NCBI GenBank assembly: GCA_031549195.1 | Contig: JAVBQF010000037.1 | Coordinates: 1-18,732 of the forward strand | Direction: 5' to 3' | DNA: 18,732 bases | Origin: JAVBQF01 sp031549195 | GTDB lineage: Bacteria; Bacillota_I; Bacilli_A; RF39; UBA660 | Part shown: in pieces, positions 7,801 to 13,790 of the stretch | Layout: each line of letters opens with the position of its first letter | Numbering within the stretch: the stretch's first letter is position 1 | Translations under genes and position numbers: made by a program | Notes under the pieces: generated by a model | What the model saw: the letters and a program-made list of their open reading frames with translations, nothing else | Databases searched by the model: none | Told to the model about the DNA's origin: nothing

Positions 7801-9267
7801 GAAATACATAAAACTAGGAATTTTACTTATAAAATAGAATTCGACATTCCTTCCTCTGCTACATATGATAGCTTAACATTTAGAGATATTCTTCCAGATG
7901 AGCTCGTATATAGTACTATGAGTACGATTCAAATCGGTGATGAAGTCCCTGTTCCTCTTGAAGCATCATATAGTGGGAAAACCGTAACTAAAAAACTTAC
8001 TGATATAGAGACTATTGCAGGAGAACATGTAATAATAAACTTAGTAGTAAGCGTCTATGTTCCATTTATTCCTAGTAGCCTACAAAGTACAAATACTGCT
8101 AGTTTGATTATTAATGATGATGAAACACTAATAACATATTCAAATACCGTAAACAATACTTATTTATATGTAGACTATTTTGAAATAGCTAAAGCACCAA
8201 TTAGTCAAACACATCCTAAGATTAACAACGAAGAGGTGGAATTCACAATTACATTTAATGTTTCAGAAAGTACTTCAGGAATTTATATATTAGAAATTTT
8301 TGATCAATTAGATAATAGTTTAATTTATAATCCTACTAAAAGTACAATTCAATTTGGAACTGATCCAAGTATTCCGTTAAATGCAACTATTGATCCAAAT
8401 AACCTACTAAGATATTTTTTCATTCCTTCTTCATCTACATATGGTAAGAAGGCCACAATTACATTAAATACATCACTAAGAGATATTAGTTTATTGCCAG
8501 AAGATGGAATAATTTACAATAGTGCCACCATTCAAGCTAATTATGATGAAAGATATAGGTTTGATTCAAATACAGTAAATGTAATCTTTATTGAACCCAA
8601 AAAGCCAGTTAAAAAAGCTAACACATATCACTTTAAGACTTATCAAGATAAAGATATTGATTTTAAAGTAGCTTTCTATACAGATAATGTTAAATCAACA
8701 AATAAAACAATTGTTATTGAAGATATAATTGATGATATATTACAACTAAATGATTACTATTTAGATTTAGTAGAAACTCCAAATATAACCATAACTGATG
8801 AGACAATTGGAAATCATATAAAGTTTACAATACAAACCAACTATCCAGATGAAACATCTAGTTTCCCTAATGAAGTATCTTTATTTATTGAAACATCCTA
8901 CATAAAAGATACAATAAAAAAGCAAAATTATATTATTAAAAATCAAGCCTCTTATAATATTGATAGTACTTTATTAAATTCTAATATTGTCTATATAAAA
9001 GGTATTACGAAGAGAAGCCAAGCAGTGATTGATATTATCGAATCTGTTGCTTTAGAACAAACGGCCTTATCTCATATTATTAATGCCGAGGGAGAAAAGT
9101 TACAAAAGGTAATTGGAGATCCTATTATTTCAACAGAAAAATTGCTTATAACAAACCAATCAGTTCAATCGATGATTAATTCTATTGCAAGGCTTGAATT
9201 AATACTACAAACAAAATTAGACTTATTTGATAATTGTTTATGTGAGACAAAAGAAGTAATTGAATAA
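4855..9267 (+). CDS. Giant Thr/Asn/Ser-rich surface-type protein with DUF11-like repeats and a C-terminal helical module
   Basis: A 1470-residue, beta-rich protein with no signal peptide, no transmembrane segment and no LPXTG sorting signal. The first ~960 residues are long Thr/Ser/Asn/Tyr-rich segments without a family I can name. From about residue 970 three tandem repeats of 130-145 residues follow, beginning near 970, 1113 and 1253 with I-x-KAP, IAKAP and KKANTYHF. The first two share a STIQ(I/F)G-x-(D/P)-x-(V/I)P-L core, and all close with an N-T/A-V or N-x-A strand. This layout is that of DUF11-like adhesin repeats. The final ~80 residues form a helical module (AVIDIIESVALEQTALSHI, INAEGEKLQKVIG, SVQSMINSIARLELILQTKL) ending DNCLCE. 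I recall this module on Bacillota surface and possibly spore-associated proteins. It is the only plus-strand gene and stands alone. Role in adhesion or a spore or surface layer is inference. Confidence 0.85.
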   Translation: MPIDITQDLNIDVNEISVETKTINNTYDSGTPGTYLPGIDCSATDNVSKGILTTYKIGIALSSKSGTTYPLDKLFAQVVEDPKTDGTGIVKMHYINTNNDCLDTTDDGLNTLVNGNNAVMNSVVLNGASGISSTSTINFDVEIKYNQINWKSKIMPNIRIGVVKDDITVFSNPISLSETRLSAKANLRSYLTFSSSIWSNIRLTKKDNVDGFYAPFFLVTDKTDIANVAHLTEAPIFSVVNYYLNLAYTIDSIPVTLNVDNIDISVGTGYTVLSKELNGTILKLSLQKNNSTSHNYPYITITPFIPYTKGSENSVNLNLTASFDTSSVPYGTEYTDFQNSCIFNPLSIGSITTSVNIPLATTTEVVLFDYVNGDYNLTDKLITNYISITNNNFIKLNKSKFLLVLQSEVSYFDDNTPSFDVSYYSPTGDLSLYTALPSEYTYKFGYVDTDLVTNYNTISKSILDGNVFLGTYQEIIDSGHNPNILQAEVVSEIFDKFIYDAAKEVKITFAKNNLVHINNADFKMLYESDPMNPFNSHLYLTTRLNTIYTTVAEAMLAHSTKLGLGDEFTDVNSNIMLYLATANSTFSPTLTRFGTTSTIRKDIPVIKKTSELAGRIMDDKFNYLTDVYNYGNTYYIGYFCNNTGLSNQGYGTFEAGTKITFSISENILKHMYITGNPTIRYNTGSGYDIVDTITNYQINMNNIEVTIPNSLHLMKDYYIMVPVRFSIISENLTFNTNPTIFDESKFILTDLGFITTGLSAATPFFDVNNTYSSTIIHGAGIDFSGLIVSSEYYENNKSTNFIATITNQVNNLTNIYMGLSVPTNRFNRVETSNNTRNAYIENITRFNPSSIIYYQTDAAVIQSDIDIMKEINIPGTNLQIYYDTEVINNWTLYNDGDTLPDDVVMLMAYTPDVIEGDTVRVDYEVLMDIPSASPSGTYINSGEFIYYSSASSIETSSNMVTIYNQKQDDVLSITKAPLETIVEIHKTRNFTYKIEFDIPSSATYDSLTFRDILPDELVYSTMSTIQIGDEVPVPLEASYSGKTVTKKLTDIETIAGEHVIINLVVSVYVPFIPSSLQSTNTASLIINDDETLITYSNTVNNTYLYVDYFEIAKAPISQTHPKINNEEVEFTITFNVSESTSGIYILEIFDQLDNSLIYNPTKSTIQFGTDPSIPLNATIDPNNLLRYFFIPSSSTYGKKATITLNTSLRDISLLPEDGIIYNSATIQANYDERYRFDSNTVNVIFIEPKKPVKKANTYHFKTYQDKDIDFKVAFYTDNVKSTNKTIVIEDIIDDILQLNDYYLDLVETPNITITDETIGNHIKFTIQTNYPDETSSFPNEVSLFIETSYIKDTIKKQNYIIKNQASYNIDSTLLNSNIVYIKGITKRSQAVIDIIESVALEQTALSHIINAEGEKLQKVIGDPIISTEKLLITNQSVQSMINSIARLELILQTKLDLFDNCLCETKEVIE

Positions 9268-9293
9268 CAGTTTAGTATACTATTATTCAGTAT

Positions 9294-9330
9294 AAAAAGA
9301 GATTTAGATAAATTACCTAAATCTTTTTTA
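9294..9330 (+). terminator. Bidirectional rho-independent terminator
   Basis: AGATTTAG (9300-9307) pairs with CTAAATCT (9317-9324) across a 9-base loop, and the stem extends through a G-U pair and four A-U pairs. The plus strand ends in a six-T run, 27 bases past the stop of the giant gene. The minus strand also ends in a CTCTTTTTA tract, so it can stop the converging kinase transcript as well. Confidence 0.8.
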
Positions 9331-9355
9331 TTGTTACTTTGTACTTTTTATAAGT

Positions 9356-9476
9356 CTAATGTACACTTTCTACTGGATGTTTTATCAAACCATATGATTT
9401 CATATTAATCATATATTCAAAGATGTTATTGGCTATTTTTGCCTCTATATTCTGGCAAGACTACACCATTAATAGT
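9356..9476 (-). pseudogene. Decayed GNAT acetyltransferase fragment
   Basis: Downstream of the kinase-like gene on the minus strand, one frame reads TINGVVLPEYRGKN and then hits a stop after SQ. The adjoining frame continues ANNIFEYMINMKSYG and ends at TAG (9358-9356). Joined by a shift in the A-rich bases near 9434-9443, the two give V-x-PEYRGKN-(I)ANNIFEYMIN. This is the motif A acetyl-CoA-binding pattern (R/Q-x-x-G-x-G/A region) and following helix of the GNAT superfamily. No N-terminal part of a GNAT precedes it; the kinase gene occupies that place. It looks like the remnant left after a deletion and frameshift. The assignment rests on about 30 residues. Confidence 0.5.
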
Positions 9477-9477
9477 T

Positions 9478-9987
9478 TTACTTTAAAATAAACCTTTTAC
9501 TATTTTCTATTTCATTTACAGTATCTTCAATTGATAAATTAGATGTATCCAATATATAGGCATCATCATAGCTATCATTTTTAAAATCATTCAATAATAT
9601 TATAGAACGCTCGCCCATTTGACAATCTAAAGGCCTCTCTTTATCTCTTTTAATTATTGTTTCTTCATCCACCATTAAAACTATAAATTTTATTTTAACA
9701 TTTTCAAATTGACCCTTTAAATATTCAATTTTATCGCTTCCAATTATATAGTTAAATACAACATCAAAACCTCTATCTATAAAGTTTTTGATGATGTCTA
9801 TACTATTTTCCCAAAATACATCTAGATGATTTCCATCTAGCCAAGGACTAACATAACCACCTTTTACAAAACTATATATATCATCACCTTCTATCAGTGC
9901 AGACTTTTCTCTATTCTCAGCTATTATTCTTGCTATAGTTGATTTTCCAACACCAGCTGGTCCAGTTATTATATATAATTGATTCAT
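9478..9987 (-). CDS. P-loop nucleoside/shikimate-kinase-like AAA family protein
   Basis: A 169-residue protein of the small P-loop kinase group. The Walker A motif is G9-PAGVGKST17 after a hydrophobic strand (LYIITG). An acidic EGDDIYSFV segment (about 33-41) occupies the place where substrate Asp residues lie in shikimate/gluconate kinase-like enzymes. GGYVSPWLDGNHLDVFWEN and DVVFNYI are patterns I associate with a conserved but uncharacterised Bacillota subgroup usually annotated only as AAA family ATPase. Arg residues near 114-118 (KRDKERP) resemble a lid. The substrate is not identifiable, and chloramphenicol-phosphotransferase-like activity cannot be excluded. GAGGTG lies 7 bases before the ATG. 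It appears to be monocistronic, with an inverted repeat in its promoter region. Confidence 0.85.
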   Translation of the reverse strand: MNQLYIITGPAGVGKSTIARIIAENREKSALIEGDDIYSFVKGGYVSPWLDGNHLDVFWENSIDIIKNFIDRGFDVVFNYIIGSDKIEYLKGQFENVKIKFIVLMVDEETIIKRDKERPLDCQMGERSIILLNDFKNDSYDDAYILDTSNLSIEDTVNEIENSKRFILK

Positions 9988-10004
9988 ACTTACACCTCAA
10001 CATT

Positions 10005-10037
10005 ATTATACTAAAGTGTGTGATATTTTCATATCAC
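10005..10037 (-). promoter_or_regulatory. Candidate promoter/operator of the kinase-like gene
   Basis: On the minus strand TATAAT (10010-10005) lies 17 bases upstream of the ATG. The -35 position has only a poor match (TATGAA at 10033-10028) and is covered by a perfect 7-base inverted repeat with a GAAA loop (GTGATAT/ATATCAC, 10020-10037). The repeat could be an operator or a hairpin near the transcript start. Confidence 0.35.
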
Positions 10038-10135
10038 TAGATTCTATTATAGACATTGACATAAAAATACATCCTTTCCTTATTATGCTTTATTATATGT
10101 TCAAATAAAGTTCAAGCTATGTCTTTGCATTATTG

Positions 10136-10175
10136 CAAATAAAAATAGTAATTATTTTTTATCTAATCACTATTT
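10136..10175 (-). terminator. Terminator after the FxLYD-like gene
   Basis: Arms at 10164-10175 and 10143-10154 form a 12-base stem on the minus-strand RNA with one G-U wobble and a 9-base loop, followed by a T-rich tract. It begins 11 bases after the stop codon and ends the zinc-ribbon/PrsW/FxLYD operon. Confidence 0.75.
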
Positions 10176-10186
10176 AATGTCCAAAT

Positions 10187-10564
10187 TTATTTTATAATTT
10201 CATATTTAACATTTGACACATCTTTTAAATCTACTGATATTGCTGCACTTAACTCTACCATCCCTTTTCCTTTTATATCACCTAGATATCCAGTTGTGCT
10301 GGTCATTTCTGTATTTGATTTATCATAGAATATTATTTTAAATTTAATATCTTCTCGTACTTCTTTTGAATTGTTCTTAACATTAGCTGTTAATATATAT
10401 ATAGTACCATTATAGTCAATACTTGTATCTGTAATAATTAAATTATCAACTCTTTTAGTACTAGATAATTTATTATTATTTAAGTAAAAGTAAAATATTA
10501 CTAGTATAATTAATATTGTTAATGATGCAACAATACCTATTATTATTTTTCTATTTAGTTTCAT
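10187..10564 (-). CDS. Membrane-anchored FxLYD-like domain protein
   Basis: A 125-residue protein with a single N-terminal membrane anchor (residues about 7-27, preceded by KLNRK) and an external beta-sandwich domain (about 38-125). The pattern L-I-I-x-D-T-S-I-D-Y-N-G-T-I-Y-I-L-T-A-x-V-K-N-N-S and a late VELSAAISVDLKDV strand are those of the FxLYD-type domain of Bacillota lipoproteins and anchored proteins. The anchor may be an uncleaved signal; there is no lipobox Cys. A strong AGGAGG lies five bases before the ATG. It is the last gene of the operon with PrsW and the zinc-ribbon membrane protein. Its function is unknown; in this context it could be a substrate or accessory subunit of the membrane complex, which is inference. 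Confidence 0.85.
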   Translation of the reverse strand: MKLNRKIIIGIVASLTILIILVIFYFYLNNNKLSSTKRVDNLIITDTSIDYNGTIYILTANVKNNSKEVREDIKFKIIFYDKSNTEMTSTTGYLGDIKGKGMVELSAAISVDLKDVSNVKYEIIK

Positions 10565-10581
10565 ATAACCTCCTAATATTT

Positions 10582-10704
10582 CTAATCATTTTTTCTACCA
10601 CACACAGGACAAAAGTTACCATCAATTATATGACCACAATTTGGGCAAAACTTATCTTTATATTGAATCTTTAATGTTGTTTTATTTGCTATATATATAT
10701 TTTT
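10582..10704 (-). pseudogene. Orphan C-terminal double-CxxC zinc ribbon, out of frame with PrsW
   Basis: Between PrsW and the FxLYD gene, a minus-strand frame encodes KFCPNCGHIIDGNFCPVCG and ends with RKND and TAG (10584-10582). It is a complete zinc ribbon with two CPxCG knuckles. The frame is open from 10704 but has no ATG, GTG or TTG, so it cannot be started by itself. PrsW ends within an alternating AT tract (minus strand, about 10690-10700). Removing one AT unit there would put the PrsW frame directly into this ribbon and give a C-terminal extension of about 38 residues (ANKTTLKIQYKDKFC...). It is best read as a frameshifted 3' end of prsW, or as a variably translated extension. Confidence 0.65.
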
Positions 10705-11369
10705 CTAATTGCATATACATATACAGAAATCATAAATATTACTAATCCAACTATAAATTCTATTCTATTAACAAATAAACAATAATCATATATACCATGA
10801 ACTATAATTGGTATTAATAAACTATAAATTATATTTTTTCGATGTAAATCTTTTCTACCATTTACTGAAGCAATCTTTGATAAACCTAGGTAATATCCCA
10901 TAAGTATTCCACAACTAGCATGACAAGGAATAGAAGATATTGCTCTAGTCATTCCAGTAAATAAACCATAAGAATAAACATAAAATAAATTTTCAAAGAA
11001 GGCAAAGCCTAATGCTACAAAAGTAGCATAAAGAATCATATCATAGAACTCATCAAAATCAATATCATTATACGATATCTTATAGAGCACAATCCATTTA
11101 CAAAACTCTTCAACAAAAGCAATACCTATAAAAACATAAGCAATCAGTTCAAAATTATTTAAATAATTTGAATCAGCACTTAAAATAGGCATTATCTTTC
11201 CAAGTATTGGACTTAAAATTAATACTAAAGCGCAAGAACCAATACCACCTATAAATAGTTTTGCTAGCAGTTCAAATGGTTCTTTATTTTTATCTTTATA
11301 ATAAACAAAAGCAATAATCAATATTACAGGAAGAACAGATATACCAAATAAAATTAATTCAGCTATCAT
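10689..11369 (-). CDS. prsW: PrsW-family intramembrane metalloprotease
   Basis: A 226-residue polytopic membrane protein with the full set of PrsW motifs. These are EE-x-x-K in FVEEFCKW (E87, E88, K91), F-x-x-x-EN in FAFFENLFY (E126, N127), a membrane His in PCHASCG (H150), and H-x-x-x-D in HGIYDY (H191, D195). In Bacillus subtilis PrsW cleaves an anti-sigma factor at site 1; many relatives have unknown targets, and no sigma/anti-sigma pair is in this window. The ATG overlaps the stop of the upstream zinc-ribbon membrane gene by four bases (ATGA), so it is translationally coupled. The reading frame stops at TAG inside an AT dinucleotide tract, just ahead of an in-register-if-shifted zinc ribbon, so the natural C-terminus may be longer. 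Confidence 0.92.
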   Translation of the reverse strand: MIAELILFGISVLPVILIIAFVYYKDKNKEPFELLAKLFIGGIGSCALVLILSPILGKIMPILSADSNYLNNFELIAYVFIGIAFVEEFCKWIVLYKISYNDIDFDEFYDMILYATFVALGFAFFENLFYVYSYGLFTGMTRAISSIPCHASCGILMGYYLGLSKIASVNGRKDLHRKNIIYSLLIPIIVHGIYDYCLFVNRIEFIVGLVIFMISVYVYAIRKIYI

Positions 11370-13093
11370 TCGCTTAACCTTAATGAATAAAGTACAGAAT
11401 TATAATCTTCCACACAAGAATCTTCTGAAGGTAGATAATGAAAAACAAATTCTACTTCATAGATTTTATTATTATAAATAATAGCATAATTAACCGTAAT
11501 CCCCCAGGTTCTGAACAAATCCTCTATCTGGATATAATTCCACTCTTTACCATATACTTCTCTTTTATCTACATCACTAGTTTTGGCTATTTGTGAAAGA
11601 GTAAATCCCTTTTTCAAATATTCACTAGCAGATGTATATGATCCAACTTCTTTATTTTTTAAATTGATTATACAATTTTTTCCAGATTCTATAAGAGAAT
11701 ATTCTATTTCTTCATTACTAATAGATTTTTCAGAATAACCTGCTGGAATCTTATATGTCAATTGCTTCATTTTTAAGAAAAGAGGAGAATCTTCTCTTGT
11801 AAGTTTAAATGTGACTTCCTCCATATCAATTACTTCAAAATACTTATCATCCTTGTAGTAAAATCCAATTAAAGGATCTATATTAGATTCAAATTTTGAA
11901 ACTCCATCTATTACTGATTTTCCATATTGAAGTAAAATTACATAATAATTATAAACTGCTTTCCCATCAAATTCTTTATCATGTTCTGCAATTCTTAATT
12001 TCTCAGCACTTTCTGTAAGACCATATCTACTTAATTGATTACGAACATAATCTAATGCTGCTCCACCATTGTATATATTATAAGTACCTTGATAGTAATT
12101 GTCAGAATGGTTAGAATCATCTTCATACCAGATGAATGTATAATCATCACCACTGTTAATATATAGTGCTGATCCATTATCAGAAATCCATTTATGTCCA
12201 ATAACTTCAGTACTAATCATCTGATAATTAAAATAGTAATCAAAAACATTCCATCCAACCGCTGCTACAAAAATTAATCCAATAATAGCAAAAATATTCC
12301 CAACACTCGTACCACCTTTTTTACTACAAATCATTTTTATTTGTTCACTTGTTTTTTCACGATTTTCAATCATAGTTTTATCTACTTCTTTATTAACATG
12401 TCTTAAATATAATCTTTTAAATACAAAGGCAATCAAAAATTCCATACCAATTACTATATAGCCAAAATAAGATGGTAAAAACATATAAGAAATATAATTT
12501 ATTACAATCATTAATATAGCAATGAACCACATTTTTCGATAAAGAACATAAAAAATGCCAAAGAAAAATGCTGAAACAGATGTTCCGCCTTTCTTTAAGC
12601 TATCAGCATTTTTACTAATATAAATATCAACTAATTCATCTCTTAAACTTACCGCTAACTCTAGTGATGTCTCTATTGGAACATTATTTGTTGACAATTG
12701 TTGACTATATATTTGTGATTGATTATTAACTACTGGAATAGGATTTGGAATTATTTGTTCTGTTACTGATAAAATATTAGTTGGCTGAGCATTCACAATT
12801 GTTTGCTCAACAACAGGCTGTTGCTGATTAAGATTTATTTTATCTTGTGCAACAGGCTGTATACTACTAGTATTAGATTCAGTTTGCCCAACAAGAATAT
12901 TCAATATATCATTATCAGAAGATGAAGGCTGGTCATTAGGTACTAAATCTATTACTGGATGTACTTCAACATTAATAGGATTTGATTGATGAAGAGATGC
13001 TACATTTTCAGTTTGTCCCTGCAACGCACTACCACAAGTCCTACAAAAAGATTCACCCTGATTGACAAAAAATCCACATTTTGGACAATTCAT
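11366..13093 (-). CDS. Zinc-ribbon, multi-pass membrane protein with a large C-terminal domain
   Basis: A 575-residue protein. It begins with a zinc ribbon (C3-x2-C6 and C17-x2-C20, pattern CPKCGFFVNQGESFCRTCG), followed by a Gln/Asn/Val/Pro-rich low-complexity linker to about residue 140. Hydrophobic segments near 174-205 (two passes), 210-226 and 265-283 follow. The heptad KKGGTSV occurs twice (about 167-173 and 258-264), each directly before a membrane segment. This part resembles DUF2628-type zinc-ribbon membrane proteins. The last ~290 residues form a soluble, probably extracytoplasmic, mixed alpha/beta region that I do not recognise. The ATG at 13093 is chosen because AGGAG (13104-13108) is 10 bases away; the upstream GTG at 13102 is one base from it. 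First gene of the operon with PrsW. Confidence 0.85.
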   Translation of the reverse strand: MNCPKCGFFVNQGESFCRTCGSALQGQTENVASLHQSNPINVEVHPVIDLVPNDQPSSSDNDILNILVGQTESNTSSIQPVAQDKINLNQQQPVVEQTIVNAQPTNILSVTEQIIPNPIPVVNNQSQIYSQQLSTNNVPIETSLELAVSLRDELVDIYISKNADSLKKGGTSVSAFFFGIFYVLYRKMWFIAILMIVINYISYMFLPSYFGYIVIGMEFLIAFVFKRLYLRHVNKEVDKTMIENREKTSEQIKMICSKKGGTSVGNIFAIIGLIFVAAVGWNVFDYYFNYQMISTEVIGHKWISDNGSALYINSGDDYTFIWYEDDSNHSDNYYQGTYNIYNGGAALDYVRNQLSRYGLTESAEKLRIAEHDKEFDGKAVYNYYVILLQYGKSVIDGVSKFESNIDPLIGFYYKDDKYFEVIDMEEVTFKLTREDSPLFLKMKQLTYKIPAGYSEKSISNEEIEYSLIESGKNCIINLKNKEVGSYTSASEYLKKGFTLSQIAKTSDVDKREVYGKEWNYIQIEDLFRTWGITVNYAIIYNNKIYEVEFVFHYLPSEDSCVEDYNSVLYSLRLSE

Positions 13094-13121
13094 ATAAAAC
13101 ACACTCCTATAATAGAATAAA

Positions 13122-13130
13122 ATTATACCA
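13122..13130 (-). promoter_or_regulatory. Extended -10 promoter for the zinc-ribbon/PrsW/FxLYD operon
   Basis: On the minus strand TGGTATAAT (13130-13122) is a perfect extended -10 element, 28 bases before the first ATG of the operon. No strong -35 box is seen. The rest of the 198-base gap between the immunity gene and this operon is A+T-rich and holds only a weak hairpin. Confidence 0.5.
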
Positions 13131-13235
13131 TAAGTTTACTATTAATTATCATTTATTTATATAACTTGACACATTTAATATTAAGAATAAAATTCTGTAA
13201 AAGTTTTTTTATTAAGCAAACACCCTCAAATAAAT

Positions 13236-13254
13236 AGTTATTAGACAATAAACT
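13236..13254 (-). terminator. Weak candidate terminator after the immunity gene
   Basis: AGTTATT and AATAAACT can pair with one bulged base around a 4-base loop. A-rich sequence precedes and a T/A-rich stretch follows on the minus strand, about 38 bases past the immunity stop. The stem is short and A-U only, and a T7 run on the other side makes the plus direction equally plausible. Confidence 0.28.
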
Positions 13255-13291
13255 TTTTTTACTTATTTTAAGATTTAATAGCAAATATTCT

Positions 13292-13777
13292 TTATTCTAT
13301 GTCACATTTATTTGGGTAGACTACAAAATGTGGAACAGAACTTTTACGTTGCAAAAATCTCCACATTTCAATTTTTTCACTACTATCAATAAAAGTTTCA
13401 ATTACGCTATTATCTTCTATTAAAATTGAAATATCACCTGTTTCAAAAACTTTAACATCAATTATATATTTTTCAAAAAAAATTTCATTAACTTTAGATA
13501 TTTTTTCATCAAATTTATTATTTCCAAAAATATCCCAATCAAAGTCATTGCTATCAGCAACAATCTGACTTGGCATATATATATCATTTGTAGCTAGAAT
13601 AACATCTTTATTTTGCACAACTCTCCAACTACATTGAATATTAAAACTATATTGAATATTTTCGCCTGACATATTTTTTGCTTCAATTACTATCCATAAC
13701 ATATTAGAGGCTCTACCTAAACTTTTCACTTTACTATTGATTATCTTATTAACTGTATTTTGTATGTCTTCTCTCAT
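13292..13777 (-). CDS. Probable immunity protein for the RHS toxin tip
   Basis: A soluble 161-residue protein, acidic in its C-terminal half, with no signal peptide or membrane segment. It starts only 10 bases after the RHS stop codon. The ATG at 13777 (MREDIQN) is preferred over an upstream ATG at 13801, because AAGGAG (13784-13789) lies 6 bases before it and overlaps the RHS stop TAA. Recognisable stretches are CSWRVVQNKDVILATNDIY, W-D-I-F-G-N-N-K-F-D, and EKIEMWRFLQ followed by PHFVVYP. The last two resemble patterns I recall in predicted polymorphic-toxin immunity proteins, but I cannot name the family. Assignment rests mainly on position: the gene directly after a variable RHS C-terminus is classically its immunity gene. 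It would act in the cytosol by binding the toxin tip. Confidence 0.72.
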   Translation of the reverse strand: MREDIQNTVNKIINSKVKSLGRASNMLWIVIEAKNMSGENIQYSFNIQCSWRVVQNKDVILATNDIYMPSQIVADSNDFDWDIFGNNKFDEKISKVNEIFFEKYIIDVKVFETGDISILIEDNSVIETFIDSSEKIEMWRFLQRKSSVPHFVVYPNKCDIE

Positions 13778-13782
13778 AATTT

Positions 13783-13790
13783 TCTCCTTA
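13783..13790 (-). promoter_or_regulatory. Shine-Dalgarno overlapping the RHS stop codon
   Basis: The minus strand reads TAAGGAGA: the TAA is the RHS stop and AAGGAG is the ribosome-binding site for the immunity gene. Terminating ribosomes can re-initiate directly, which ties immunity synthesis to toxin synthesis. The same arrangement joins cardiolipin synthase and pyrophosphatase at 2287-2294. Confidence 0.75.

Noticed and set aside
10056..10086. Plus-strand TTGACA at 10056 followed by TATTAT as a promoter
   Set aside because: The spacing is 19 bases and no plus-strand gene or RNA candidate lies downstream; such matches are expected by chance in A+T-rich DNA.
13165..13200. Plus-strand TTGACA in the gap before the zinc-ribbon operon
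   Set aside because: There is no matching -10 box and no plus-strand gene nearby.
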